NCBI GenBank assembly: GCA_900107365.1
Contig: FNPS01000001.1
Coordinates: 186,001-250,000, forward strand
Reading direction: 5' to 3'
Length of the DNA: 64,000 nucleotides
Source of the DNA: Flavobacterium aquidurense
Lineage (GTDB): Bacteria > Bacteroidota > Bacteroidia > Flavobacteriales > Flavobacteriaceae
The notes below the pieces were generated by a model that was not told the DNA's origin, did no database searches, and was given only the letters and a program-made list of their open reading frames with translations. The translations under genes were made by a program, and so were the position numbers. This document shows, piece by piece, positions 45,848 to 53,981 of the stretch. Every line of letters starts with the position of its first letter. Positions within the stretch are counted from its first letter, which is position 1.

Positions 45848-46675
45848 ATGACAACACAACAACTACACAATCAAATTCTTCAAAAAAAATCATTTTTATG
45901 CGTTGGCTTAGATCCTGATTTAGCCAAAATACCGCCTCATTTATTAGAAACAGAAGATCCCATTTTCGAATTCAATAAAGCTATAATTGACGCGACACAC
46001 GATTTGGCTGTTGGATACAAACCAAACACCGCTTTCTTCGAGGCATATGGAATAAAAGGGTGGATGTCATTGCAAAAGACAATCAATTATATCAATGAAA
46101 ATTTTCCTGAAATGTTTACAATTGCCGATGCAAAACGTGGTGACATTGGGAATACCTCAAGTATGTATGCGAAAGCTTTTTTTGAGGATTTAAATTTTGA
46201 CAGTGTAACCGTTGCACCTTATATGGGAAAAGATTCAGTTGAACCTTTTCTGGCTTTCGAAAATAAACACACCATTATGTTAGCCTTAACGTCTAACGAA
46301 GGAGCATTTGATTTTCAAACCTTAACTACAAACGGAACAGAATTATACAAACAAGTTTTAGAAACCTCTAAAACATGGAAAAATAGTGAAAATTTGATGT
46401 ACGTTGTAGGCGCTACCAAAGCCGAATATTTTGCAGACATCAGAAAAATTGTGCCGGATAGTTTCTTATTAGTTCCTGGAATTGGTGCTCAGGGCGGAAG
46501 TTTATCTGAAGTATGCAAATACGGAATGAACGATAACGTTGGTTTATTGGTAAACTCAGCGAGAGCGATTATCTATGCCTCAAAAGGAACAGATTTTGCT
46601 GAAAAGGCCAGAGAGGAAGCATTGAAAGTGCAACAGGAAATGGAAGAGATTTTAAATTCCAGGTTTCAGGTTTAA
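45848..46675 (+). CDS. pyrF: Orotidine 5'-phosphate decarboxylase (subfamily 2)
   Basis: 275 residues from the ATG at 45848; the open frame upstream contains the promoter. PyrF makes UMP from OMP, the last step of de novo pyrimidine synthesis. Signatures: [14 protein letters not shown], the catalytic [15 protein letters not shown] near residue 94, [13 protein letters not shown], and [10 protein letters not shown] with NSARAIIYA. The length fits the longer subfamily 2. In related genomes it adjoins prfA. Confidence 0.95.
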   Translation: MTTQQLHNQILQKKSFLCVGLDPDLAKIPPHLLETEDPIFEFNKAIIDATHDLAVGYKPNTAFFEAYGIKGWMSLQKTINYINENFPEMFTIADAKRGDIGNTSSMYAKAFFEDLNFDSVTVAPYMGKDSVEPFLAFENKHTIMLALTSNEGAFDFQTLTTNGTELYKQVLETSKTWKNSENLMYVVGATKAEYFADIRKIVPDSFLLVPGIGAQGGSLSEVCKYGMNDNVGLLVNSARAIIYASKGTDFAEKAREEALKVQQEMEEILNSRFQV

Positions 46676-46705
46676 AGTTTCACGTTGCCTTACTTTGAAC
46701 ATAAT

Positions 46706-46797
46706 TTAACCGCAAAGTTCGCAAAGTTTTTTCGCAAGGCTCGCAAAGGGAATAACTTTGCGTTCATAGCGTAAACCTTAGCGAACTTTGCGGTTAA
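46706..46797. repeat. Inverted repeat TTAACCGCAAAG
   Basis: The left end TTAACCGCAAAGTTCGCAAAG-type words are mirrored by GCGAACTTTGCGGTTAA at the right. The word CGCAAAG is repeated inside. The family recurs at 48626-49128, 62657-62777 and 63536-63658. Confidence 0.8.
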
Positions 46798-46854
46798 TAA
46801 ACATTCCAACAAAACTTGAAACCTGAAACAAAGAAAACCTGAAACAAAAATAAA

Positions 46855-47655
46855 ATGAAACAATTAAAAGATCAGCTTGGTACTTTACATTCTTTTGAGA
46901 CGGCTCCAAAGCGTATTATTTCGTTGGTTCCTTCTCAAACCGAATTATTATTTGATTTAGGTTTAGAAGAAAAAATCATCGGGATCACGAAGTTTTGTGT
47001 GCATCCTTATCATTTAAAATCTACGAAAAAAATTATTGGTGGCACCAAGAAGATACATTTTGAGAAAATAAAATTATTGCAGCCCGATATTATCATTTGC
47101 AATAAAGAAGAAAACACACTCGAAATCGTGGAGCAATTAAGTACAATTTGTCCGGTTTGGGTAACGAACATTATTTCTGTTGAAGATAACTTTCAGATGA
47201 TTTCAGATTTTGGTCAATTGTTTAATTGCAGAACAGATGCCCAAAAATGGAATGACAAATTAAATTTTGCCCTGAGCGATTTCAAAAAATACGTTCAGGA
47301 TATTCCACCAAAAAAAGCAGCTTATTTTATCTGGAAGAATCCATACATGGTAGCAGGAAAAGATACTTATATTAATGAGTTATTAAAGTTGAATCATTTT
47401 GAGAATATCTACGAAGAGAAAGGACGTTATCCTGAAATCGAACTAAAAAAAATGCGATTGGAAGGCGACCCTGATTTGGTTTTCCTTTCATCAGAACCGT
47501 ATCCTTTTAAAGAAGAAGACGCTTTCGAAATAGGTCGCTTCACCCATCACGCCAAAACCGTTTTCGTCGACGGAGAAATGTTCTCCTGGCACGGCAGCCG
47601 ACTTTTAAAAGCCTTTCCATACTTCAAATTACTCCACGAAAGATTGAGAAGTTAG
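46855..47655 (+). CDS. Helical-backbone metal receptor (BtuF/periplasmic-binding-protein 2-like)
   Basis: 266 residues without a signal peptide. It has the two-lobe fold joined by a long helix: RIISLVPSQTELLFDLGLEEKIIGIT at the start, KIKLLQPDIIICNKEENTLE, and GKDTYINELLKLNHFENIYEE. Related periplasmic proteins bind cobalamin or siderophores for ABC importers. The lack of a signal peptide and of any transporter gene nearby points to a cytosolic member whose ligand is unknown. A B12 link would fit the icmF gene downstream but is inference. Confidence 0.78.
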   Translation: MKQLKDQLGTLHSFETAPKRIISLVPSQTELLFDLGLEEKIIGITKFCVHPYHLKSTKKIIGGTKKIHFEKIKLLQPDIIICNKEENTLEIVEQLSTICPVWVTNIISVEDNFQMISDFGQLFNCRTDAQKWNDKLNFALSDFKKYVQDIPPKKAAYFIWKNPYMVAGKDTYINELLKLNHFENIYEEKGRYPEIELKKMRLEGDPDLVFLSSEPYPFKEEDAFEIGRFTHHAKTVFVDGEMFSWHGSRLLKAFPYFKLLHERLRS

Positions 47656-47695
47656 TTTTAGGCTGGCTTGCTTTGTGTATAATTTTACCACAGAG

Positions 47696-47822
47696 ATACA
47701 CAAAGGTTTTCGCAAAGTTTCGCAAAGTTTTTTTAAAATAAGCTTTGTAAACTTACTGTTTCAAACAAACTATTTAAATTCTTTGTGTATCTCTGTGAAT
47801 AACTTTGTGTGCCTCTGTGGTA
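47696..47822. repeat. Inverted repeat TACCACAGAG...CTCTGTGGTA
   Basis: ACCACAGAGATACACAAAG at the left is mirrored by CTTTGTGTGCCTCTGTGGT at the right, with an internal CTTTGTGTATCTCTGTG. Non-coding; an in-frame ORF here is a repeat artefact. Confidence 0.75.
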
Positions 47823-47844
47823 CAATTAATTTATTCAAAAGTGC

Positions 47845-47882
47845 ACAAAAAAAGAATGCCGGCATCTCGAAGACGCCGGCAT
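47845..47882 (-). terminator. Orphan terminator on the minus strand
   Basis: Stem ATGCCGGC / GCCGGCAT. On the minus strand it is followed by TTCTTTTTTTGTGC. No minus-strand gene ends here; a GATCTTTG promoter-like box lies about 50 bases upstream (near 47930), so a short RNA is possible. Confidence 0.6.
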
Positions 47883-48142
47883 CATTTAACTAACCAAAAC
47901 CAAAATAATAAATAACCAGTTTATTACACTACAAAGATCCAACATATATCAATGTTTTGCTGTTAAGGTTTTGTTATTACTTTGTTGGACATAAGTTAAG
48001 ATTTTTTAAGAGCTCATTTTGAGTATTTTATTGCTATATGTTGTTTTTGATTATTAAAATATAATAACAATCAATTTTGCTTATCAATATCATAACCATT
48101 AGTTTGTATACTTAAAAAATATTAAATATCAATAAGATAGAT

Positions 48143-48395
48143 TTGAGCAAAAAATTAACAACCGCAACCGGAACTCCTGTCCCAGACAATCAAAACATGA
48201 CGAGAAAAAGCAATTATTGTTTAAAATTCGGCCGGACAAGTACGAGGTGCTCAGAAATTTATTCAGGTTCGTCATATTCGAAATTGCTGTAAAGCCGATC
48301 CCGACTACGGAGAAGGAGTAGCAAATGCCCTAGTATTAACAATGGAGCAAGTTAATAACTTCGATGATCCAAGATTGTTAATAGTGGTTAGGTAA
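48143..48395 (+). pseudogene. Catalase remnant: both ends kept, centre deleted
   Basis: From TTG at 48143 the sequence reads LSKKLTTATGTPVPDNQNM, the usual N-terminus of clade catalases, then loses frame at about 48200. From 48231 a second frame reads AGQVRGAQKFIQVRHIRNCC then KADPDYGEGVANAL and MEQVNNF, the usual catalase C-terminus, to a stop at 48393. About 400 residues including the haem site are missing. The intact enzyme would remove H2O2. The start codon is TTG where ATG is expected. Confidence 0.82.
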
Positions 48396-48438
48396 GGTTT
48401 TGAGATACTAAGGTACTAAGCTTTTTTTCTGAAGCAAA

Positions 48439-48480
48439 CATATAAACCCGACAGGTTTTAAAACCTGTCGGGTTTATATG
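48439..48480. repeat. Perfect 42-bp palindrome (CCCGACAGG family)
   Basis: CATATAAACCCGACAGGTTT and its exact reverse complement meet at the centre. The same core is the valS terminator at 18931-18969. No T run follows here and no gene precedes it apart from the catalase relic. Confidence 0.85.
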
Positions 48481-48523
48481 TTTTTATGTAACACAATTTA
48501 ATTTACTATTAAATATTCTATTA

Positions 48524-48552
48524 GACTGGATTAAAGTCCAGCCCTACAATAT
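48524..48552. repeat. Intergenic repeat CTGGATT..AGTCCAGCCCTACA, copy 2
   Basis: Matches the repeat at 25296-25322, including CCCTACAATATA. Confidence 0.5.
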
Positions 48553-48625
48553 AATTTGTTCCTCCGGAACTTTTGAAGAACTTTTGGTTTATGTTTTATA
48601 GGCGAATTTCGTTGCTGTTAAATTT

Positions 48626-49128
48626 TCTATAGACAAAGCTTTGCGAACTTTATAAAGTTTCAGTAAAGACAAAGAAAAATAACCTTAGCGCACTTTGCGA
48701 TTAAAAATCTTACCGCAAAGAACGCAAAGGGATACGCAAAGCTCGCAAAGTTATAACACGCAGCTTTGCGAACTTAATAAAGACAAACACAAACACAAAG
48801 AAAAAAAAATCTTTGTGCTCTTTGCGGTAAAAAATCTTGCGGTAAAAAACTTAGAACCTTTGGATCATGGTTATGAGCAGATTTCATGCGGTTTAATTTC
48901 TATAGACAAAGCTTTGCGAACTTTATAAAGTTTCAGTAAAGACAAAGAAAAATAACTTTAGCGCACTTTGCGATTAAAAATCTTACCGCAGAGAACGCAA
49001 AGGGATACGCAAAGCTCGCAAAGTTATAACACGCAGCTTTGCGAACTTAATAAAGACAACCACAAACACAAAGAAAAAAAAATCTTTGCGCTCTTTGCGG
49101 TAAAAAATCTTGCGGTAAAAAAACCTTA
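48626..49128. repeat. Tandem duplication (273-base period) of a CGCAAAG repeat module
   Basis: The stretch from TCTATAGACAAAGCTTTGCG to CTTGCGGTAAAAAA occurs twice, at about 48626-48850 and 48899-49124, with only a few differences. Each copy contains many CGCAAAG / CTTTGCG words. No believable gene; open frames here follow the repeat. Confidence 0.88.
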
Positions 49129-49157
49129 GTACCGCTAGTATATTAGTACCTCAGCAC

Positions 49158-50012
49158 CTAAGAAAAAACAACCGTCTTATTACTATAAACCATAGTCTTA
49201 CGTTCAGCATGCAATTTAATAGCGCGAGCCAAAACAATACGCTCCAAATCACGTCCTTTCATAATAAAATCATCTACGGAGTGGATATGAGAAACTCTTG
49301 CAATATCCTGCTCAATGATAGGACCTTCGTCTAATTCGGCAGTAACATAATGACTTGTTGCACCAATAATTTTAACTCCACGCTTAAAAGCAGAGTGATA
49401 AGGTTTGGCACCCGGAAAAGCCGGTAAAAACGAATGGTGAATATTAATGATTTTATTTTCGTAAAGTGAAATCAATTTTGGCGTAACGATCTGCATGTAG
49501 CGAGCCAACACAATAAAATTGATCTGATATCTTTTAAGGAGTTCAATTTGTTTCGCTTCACCTTCTTCTTTATTCTCTTTTGTAAAAGGCACACAGTGAT
49601 ACGGAATATCAAAGCGTTCTGCAATCGATCTTAAATCATTATGATTACTGATGATTACCGGAATTTCGACATTCAATTCTCCGGCACTGTAACGCCCCAA
49701 AATATCAAACAAACAATGATCATACTTAGATACAAAAAGTGCCATTTTTGGTTTTTGTTCCTGATTGTATAAATCCCATGACATAGTAAAGTCTGATGCA
49801 ATAGTTTGGTCGAAATCAGTTTTTAGTCCATCAATAGTGATATGGTTATTGGTTAATTCACATTCCAATCGCATAAAAAACACATTTTGCTCTACATCAA
49901 CATGCTGGTCGATATAGGTAATATTTCCTTCTACTTTGGCGATAAAAGTCGTTACTGCTGCTATAATTCCTTTTTGGTCTTTACAGTGAATCAGAATGGT
50001 GATTTTTTGCAT
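49158..50012 (-). CDS. purU: Formyltetrahydrofolate deformylase
   Basis: 284 residues from the ATG at 50012; a TTG 15 codons upstream is less likely. PurU hydrolyses 10-formyl-THF to THF and formate, feeding PurT and balancing one-carbon pools. N-terminal ACT domain (about 1-85, ITILIHCKDQKGIIAAVTTFI) and C-terminal formyltransferase domain with the Asn-His-Asp core (INIHHSFLPAFPGAKPYHSAF, then ELDEGPIIEQD). The ACT domain separates it from PurN. Confidence 0.95.
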   Translation of the reverse strand: MQKITILIHCKDQKGIIAAVTTFIAKVEGNITYIDQHVDVEQNVFFMRLECELTNNHITIDGLKTDFDQTIASDFTMSWDLYNQEQKPKMALFVSKYDHCLFDILGRYSAGELNVEIPVIISNHNDLRSIAERFDIPYHCVPFTKENKEEGEAKQIELLKRYQINFIVLARYMQIVTPKLISLYENKIINIHHSFLPAFPGAKPYHSAFKRGVKIIGATSHYVTAELDEGPIIEQDIARVSHIHSVDDFIMKGRDLERIVLARAIKLHAERKTMVYSNKTVVFS

Positions 50013-50114
50013 TTTTTGGTTGGTTTTTTGGTTAGTGACAAAGTTGCAAAGGCTCAAAGTAACAAAGGTTCACTCTGCACCTTGTTACTTTGTCCCTATG
50101 AACCTTCAAAAAAA

Positions 50115-50834
50115 TTATTTTCCGTCCTGCATTGCAAAAACACTTTTTAACAAAGGTGTTGTTCTTGCATTGATATTATTTCGGATGTCTTTTTCTTCAA
50201 CGGCAATCATTTTGAAAACACCAGACAAGGCTTGTGTTGTCGTATAGTCAGTCAAATCAGGATTAACCTTTTTTACTAACGGAATTGTATTGTATTTTGT
50301 AATAATCTTTGTCCAGACAACATCGGCACCTACTTTTTCAAACGAATTTTTAATCACTGGATTAAATTTTCCGTATAAAGCTGTTGTTGTGCTGTTTTGC
50401 AAATAACTTGTTGCAGCGCTGTCGTTGCCTAACAAAATATTTTTAGCATCTGTAAAAGTCATATTCTTTACAGCCGAAACAAATATTGGAGTGGCTTCTT
50501 TTACTGCATCTTCAGCAGCACGATTCAGCATTTTAACACCCTCATCGGCCAATGAACTAAGACCTATTTTTCGTAAAGTAGCATCTACTTTTTGTAATTC
50601 GGCCGGCATTAAAATTTTTACAGCCTCATTTTTATAAAAACCATCAACAGCAGTTAATTTACTAACTTGTTGAGTAATTCCTTTATTTAGAGCTTCTTTT
50701 AATCCAGAAGCAATATCTACACCACCCACTCCTGGTATTTGCGAAGATAATTGTGGTAACTGATTTAATGTTTGTTGTACCTGAGCACAAGAGGTTAGAG
50801 AAAATGTAACGGCTAATAATAAAATCTTTTTCAT
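50115..50834 (-). CDS. DUF4197 lipoprotein
   Basis: 239 residues with a lipobox at Cys16 (SLTSC). An all-helical domain of the DUF4197 type follows: GLKEALNKGITQQVSKLTAVDGFYKNEAVKILMP, AEDAVKEATPIFVSAVKNMTFTDAKNILLG, and LSGVFKMIAVEEKDIRNN. The family is widespread in Proteobacteria and Bacteroidota envelopes without a known function. Gap of about 100 bases to purU. Confidence 0.88.
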   Translation of the reverse strand: MKKILLLAVTFSLTSCAQVQQTLNQLPQLSSQIPGVGGVDIASGLKEALNKGITQQVSKLTAVDGFYKNEAVKILMPAELQKVDATLRKIGLSSLADEGVKMLNRAAEDAVKEATPIFVSAVKNMTFTDAKNILLGNDSAATSYLQNSTTTALYGKFNPVIKNSFEKVGADVVWTKIITKYNTIPLVKKVNPDLTDYTTTQALSGVFKMIAVEEKDIRNNINARTTPLLKSVFAMQDGK

Positions 50835-51095
50835 GTTTGGGGTTTTACAAGTTTCAAAAATACTACTTATTCAAAAACAAAGCCACAATTTTATTTTAGG
50901 TGCAGAAACAATTTGTTTCATTATTAACTTTTTTTGAGTTGCGGAGATTCTGATTTGCGGAGATTCTCAAATTTTTTAGAATATAGAGGAAAGAAGAAAG
51001 AATATAGAAGTAAGATTCAAGGATAACTTATATAGCTTTGCGGAGATTATCCGTTTAGTATAATGAAAAATGAGAAAAATAGAAAGTTCTAAAGA

Positions 51096-51524
51096 TCAAT
51101 TTTTCCTTTTTCGCCATTCCTGAATTGCGCGTTCAAAAAATAATTTGATTTCTTTTTTTTTACCTTCTACATTAAGCTTAAAGGTATTTCCATTTTTTGT
51201 TGTAACAAGAAGGTAGGGGCAATAGGTTGCTCCAGCTTTATAAATGGTGTCAATTTTTGAAATATCGCGATAGTAAGCAAAGACTATTTCATTTTTTGTT
51301 GGATCTCTTTTATCAATCCAATAAGATGCCAGTCTTTTATTAGTAAAGAAATTTCCAGCATATTTTATTTTAAATTCACTATAGAATTGATAGATAGTTT
51401 CATTATCATCAAGTATTTTCAGGCTTTTTATATATTGAATATCTTCTTTACTTAATGTTCTGTGATTTTCAATCTTGTTACAAGAGAAGAATAGGAATAC
51501 GATAATAAACAAAAATTTTGGCAT
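51096..51524 (-). CDS. Hypothetical lipoprotein
   Basis: 142 residues from the ATG at 51524, which gives MPKFLFIIVFLFFSC with a lipobox at Cys15. An in-frame GTG at 51557 would place this signal internally. The body has helix/strand mix (IQYIKSLKILDDNETIYQFYSEF, YCPYLLVTTKNGNTFKLNVEG) and a basic C-terminus (EWRKRKN). No family recognised. It directly follows the Coa1-like gene, probably in one operon. Confidence 0.68.
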   Translation of the reverse strand: MPKFLFIIVFLFFSCNKIENHRTLSKEDIQYIKSLKILDDNETIYQFYSEFKIKYAGNFFTNKRLASYWIDKRDPTKNEIVFAYYRDISKIDTIYKAGATYCPYLLVTTKNGNTFKLNVEGKKKEIKLFFERAIQEWRKRKN

Positions 51525-51553
51525 AACTTTATTTTTTAAAATCGTCACACAAA

Positions 51554-51973
51554 TCACTTCGATATCAATTCAATTTGCTCATCCGTTGCGTCAACGTGAA
51601 CAGATATTTCGCGGTATTTCCATTCTCCTTTTTTTTCTGCAACCACAAATAAAGTGGCTTTTCCTTTAGGGCCTTTGATCGGAATTTGTAAATCACAGTT
51701 TCCAACCTCATTGTTTATACTGATATTTCCACTCACCAGTCCGTCATTCTCAATAGGACTTCCTAGAATTTTATTCATGTATTTATCGTTTTGCACTATG
51801 GTCATCGCGCCTTTATAGGAATCAGAATCTTTCATCATCGAAGTGGCTCCAAAGAATATTGCGGCTATAAATAATCCAAAAAGCACTAAAAGGCTTAAAC
51901 ATCCGGTTGGCACAAACCATTTCCAGTTTCTGTCCCACCAATTTTTTTTAATTTCCTGGTAATTATCGTCCAT
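51554..51973 (-). CDS. Coa1-like (cytochrome oxidase assembly factor-like) membrane protein
   Basis: 139 residues from the ATG at 51973. The frame is open to a TTG at 52030 across a hairpin, so the ATG is preferred. N-terminal WWDRNWKWFVPTGCLSLLV, a membrane helix (about 17-40), then a soluble domain (YKGAMTIVQNDKYMNKILGSPI, GNCDLQIPIKGPKGKATLFVVAEKKGEWKYREISV) like Coa1/Tim21-family proteins. In mitochondria Coa1 aids cytochrome oxidase assembly. The bacterial role is unknown. Confidence 0.8.
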   Translation of the reverse strand: MDDNYQEIKKNWWDRNWKWFVPTGCLSLLVLFGLFIAAIFFGATSMMKDSDSYKGAMTIVQNDKYMNKILGSPIENDGLVSGNISINNEVGNCDLQIPIKGPKGKATLFVVAEKKGEWKYREISVHVDATDEQIELISK

Positions 51974-51979
51974 AAAAAA

Positions 51980-52058
51980 GGGTAATTTTAGATTTGATTT
52001 TAGGTTAGAAAGATATTGTTTTTCTTTCAAATTCTAAATCAAAATTCTAAAATTACCC
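51980..52058 (-). promoter_or_regulatory. Long inverted repeat ending in a T run at the Coa1-like start
   Basis: GGGTAATTTTAGATTTGATT at the left is mirrored by AATCAAAATTCTAAAATTACCC at the right. On the minus strand the hairpin ends CCC followed by TTTTTT and then the ATG at 51973. It could terminate the L,D-transpeptidase transcript or attenuate the Coa1-like gene. Confidence 0.6.
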
Positions 52059-52079
52059 TGAGTCTAAAAAAGTTTTTTA

Positions 52080-53684
52080 TTAATTGCTTACTACCGTTTC
52101 ATCAGGAAGAAGACTTTTATTTAAATCACCATCTCTGTCATAAACATCCTGAAAAAAGCTTACTTGACCTGATTCGTTTACCCATGTTGTAAAATAAGTA
52201 ATGTAAATTGGCACTTTGCTAGGCAATTTAAAAGTTGTTTCCGCGCTACCATCCATCGCCTGATCAATTCTGTCAGTTGTCCATTCCGGATAATCTTTCA
52301 GCATTGCAATAGCAAGTTCTTTTGCTTTGTTAACATTAATACAACCGTGGCTAAAAGTTCTTTGTTCAAAATCAAACAAGGTTTTTGCAGGCGTATCGTG
52401 CATGTAAATATCATCTGGATTTGGAAAAATAAATTTTACTAAACCTAATGAGTTATCAGGACCTGGTTTTTGTCTTACCTGACCATTTACCATTTCCATA
52501 TTGTGTTCTGCCAAATAATTAGGATCAGAAGCTATTTTCATTTTCAATTCATTTTCAACAATACTTTGAGGAACTGTCCAATAAGGGCTAAAAACTACTT
52601 TATCAATATTTCCACTGAAAATTTTAGTTTTAGTTAAAGGAGCTCCAACAAAAACTTTTGACACCAATTCGATTTTTCCATTTTTAACATAAACTAATTC
52701 GAAAGAAGGAACATTAACCATAATATATTCTGTGTCGGTTAATAGCGTTGGATAAATCTCTTTGCAACGTTCCATGTTAAGGCTGATCTTTTTAATTTTT
52801 TCCTGTATCGATTCGTTCATGTCTTTAATGTTGGCTTCAGAAATAATGTAATTTGGTTTTAAACCATTACGTAGTTTATATTTCATTACGCCATCCATAA
52901 GTTCCTGATCATAAAAATCACTTTTCGAGTCATTTTGTAAATCTCCCATCACAAATAACCTATTTCTAATCTGAGCAACTGTAACTGATTTTGCATCAGG
53001 TCTAATATTTTTATAAGGAGTTTCTACAGTTATAGGTGTCCAGGTATTATCTTGTTCTATTTTTTTATATTTTTTGAGAACATCCTGAAGCTTGTTGTAT
53101 TGATCAAATTTTACGACTTTATTTTTATCCATTATAGGTTTTGCCACTGTAGAAGAAGATAAAGTGTCGCCAGAAACTTTTTTCTTAGGCAACAACCATT
53201 CTGATCTTTTAACTGTTTCAATATCAACTCCATTAAAAGCCTTATTGGCATATATAATGTAAGCTGCACTCAATAACATATCAGAATCGGTTTTTGAAGG
53301 TTTTTCTGTAGTTTGTTTATTGAAAATCTGATCAATTTCATTTTTATACGGAAACTCAATTTGTATGCCTTCATAACCAGCGTTATTCAATTTTGAATAC
53401 AATAAAAGTCCGTATTGCGTTATTTTTCCATTTTCATACCAGATAGTTCCGTACGATCTGTTTTTGTACAAAGAGATAACATCACTTTGATATTTTTTCA
53501 AGTCAGCATATCTTTTGAAAAAATCGGTTAAAAGTTCACTGTCTACTACATCATCATTTTTAGCAGAAGTGTAATTATTAGACAAAGTTTCCTTTTTGTT
53601 TAAATCATTTTTGTCAAGGCTATTAAAAGATGAAATAAAGAAACTTGTAACTAAAATTATGGCGATTGGATATAATGTTTTCAT
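52080..53684 (-). CDS. L,D-transpeptidase (YcbB-like)
   Basis: 534 residues with an N-terminal signal/anchor. The YkuD catalytic domain lies at about 340-490. It has the motifs IYMHDTP and SHGCINVNKA, with the nucleophilic Cys near 446 and the preceding His. A peptidoglycan-binding-like region precedes it, as in YcbB/LdtD (QIRNRLFVMGDLQ, DGVMKYKLRNGLKP). It forms 3-3 crosslinks in peptidoglycan or attaches proteins to it, in the periplasm. The C-terminal part has the usual ITYFTTWVNESGQVSFFQDVYDRD ending of the family. Confidence 0.93.
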   Translation of the reverse strand: MKTLYPIAIILVTSFFISSFNSLDKNDLNKKETLSNNYTSAKNDDVVDSELLTDFFKRYADLKKYQSDVISLYKNRSYGTIWYENGKITQYGLLLYSKLNNAGYEGIQIEFPYKNEIDQIFNKQTTEKPSKTDSDMLLSAAYIIYANKAFNGVDIETVKRSEWLLPKKKVSGDTLSSSTVAKPIMDKNKVVKFDQYNKLQDVLKKYKKIEQDNTWTPITVETPYKNIRPDAKSVTVAQIRNRLFVMGDLQNDSKSDFYDQELMDGVMKYKLRNGLKPNYIISEANIKDMNESIQEKIKKISLNMERCKEIYPTLLTDTEYIMVNVPSFELVYVKNGKIELVSKVFVGAPLTKTKIFSGNIDKVVFSPYWTVPQSIVENELKMKIASDPNYLAEHNMEMVNGQVRQKPGPDNSLGLVKFIFPNPDDIYMHDTPAKTLFDFEQRTFSHGCINVNKAKELAIAMLKDYPEWTTDRIDQAMDGSAETTFKLPSKVPIYITYFTTWVNESGQVSFFQDVYDRDGDLNKSLLPDETVVSN

Positions 53685-53981
53685 TTTATTTTAAATTTTT
53701 ACGTTATTGCTTGAATAAGTAAGTTTTGGTAAAAATTTGGGGCTTTTCTACGATGTAAAATTACTTTAGGATGCTGGTAAACACGTTGTTAGATTATATT
53801 TTAATGTTGCGAAATTGCCATGTCTTGTAGGTTTATATATACTATATCAGTCAGGGACTCAAATTGTTACCCTATTCTATTAAAAAAAACTATTCTTTTT
53901 TTTGTTAACATAAAGCCAGGGAGAGAATCAAATATTAAAATAATTTGTAAATTGCTCCCTTAAAATTATCATATTCATAAA

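Noticed and set aside
47675..47893. A 72-codon frame after the metal-receptor gene
   Set aside because: It spans the inverted CACAGAG repeat and the orphan terminator.
48695..48928. A 77-codon frame in the repeat region
   Set aside because: It consists of CGCAAAG repeats and has no family, signal or ribosome-site support.
49158..50012. PurN (GAR transformylase)
   Set aside because: An N-terminal ACT domain and the length of 284 fit PurU, not PurN.
53685..53981. Cobalamin riboswitch upstream of icmF
   Set aside because: No B12-box sequence or suitable stem set was seen; the gap is AT-rich without clear structure.
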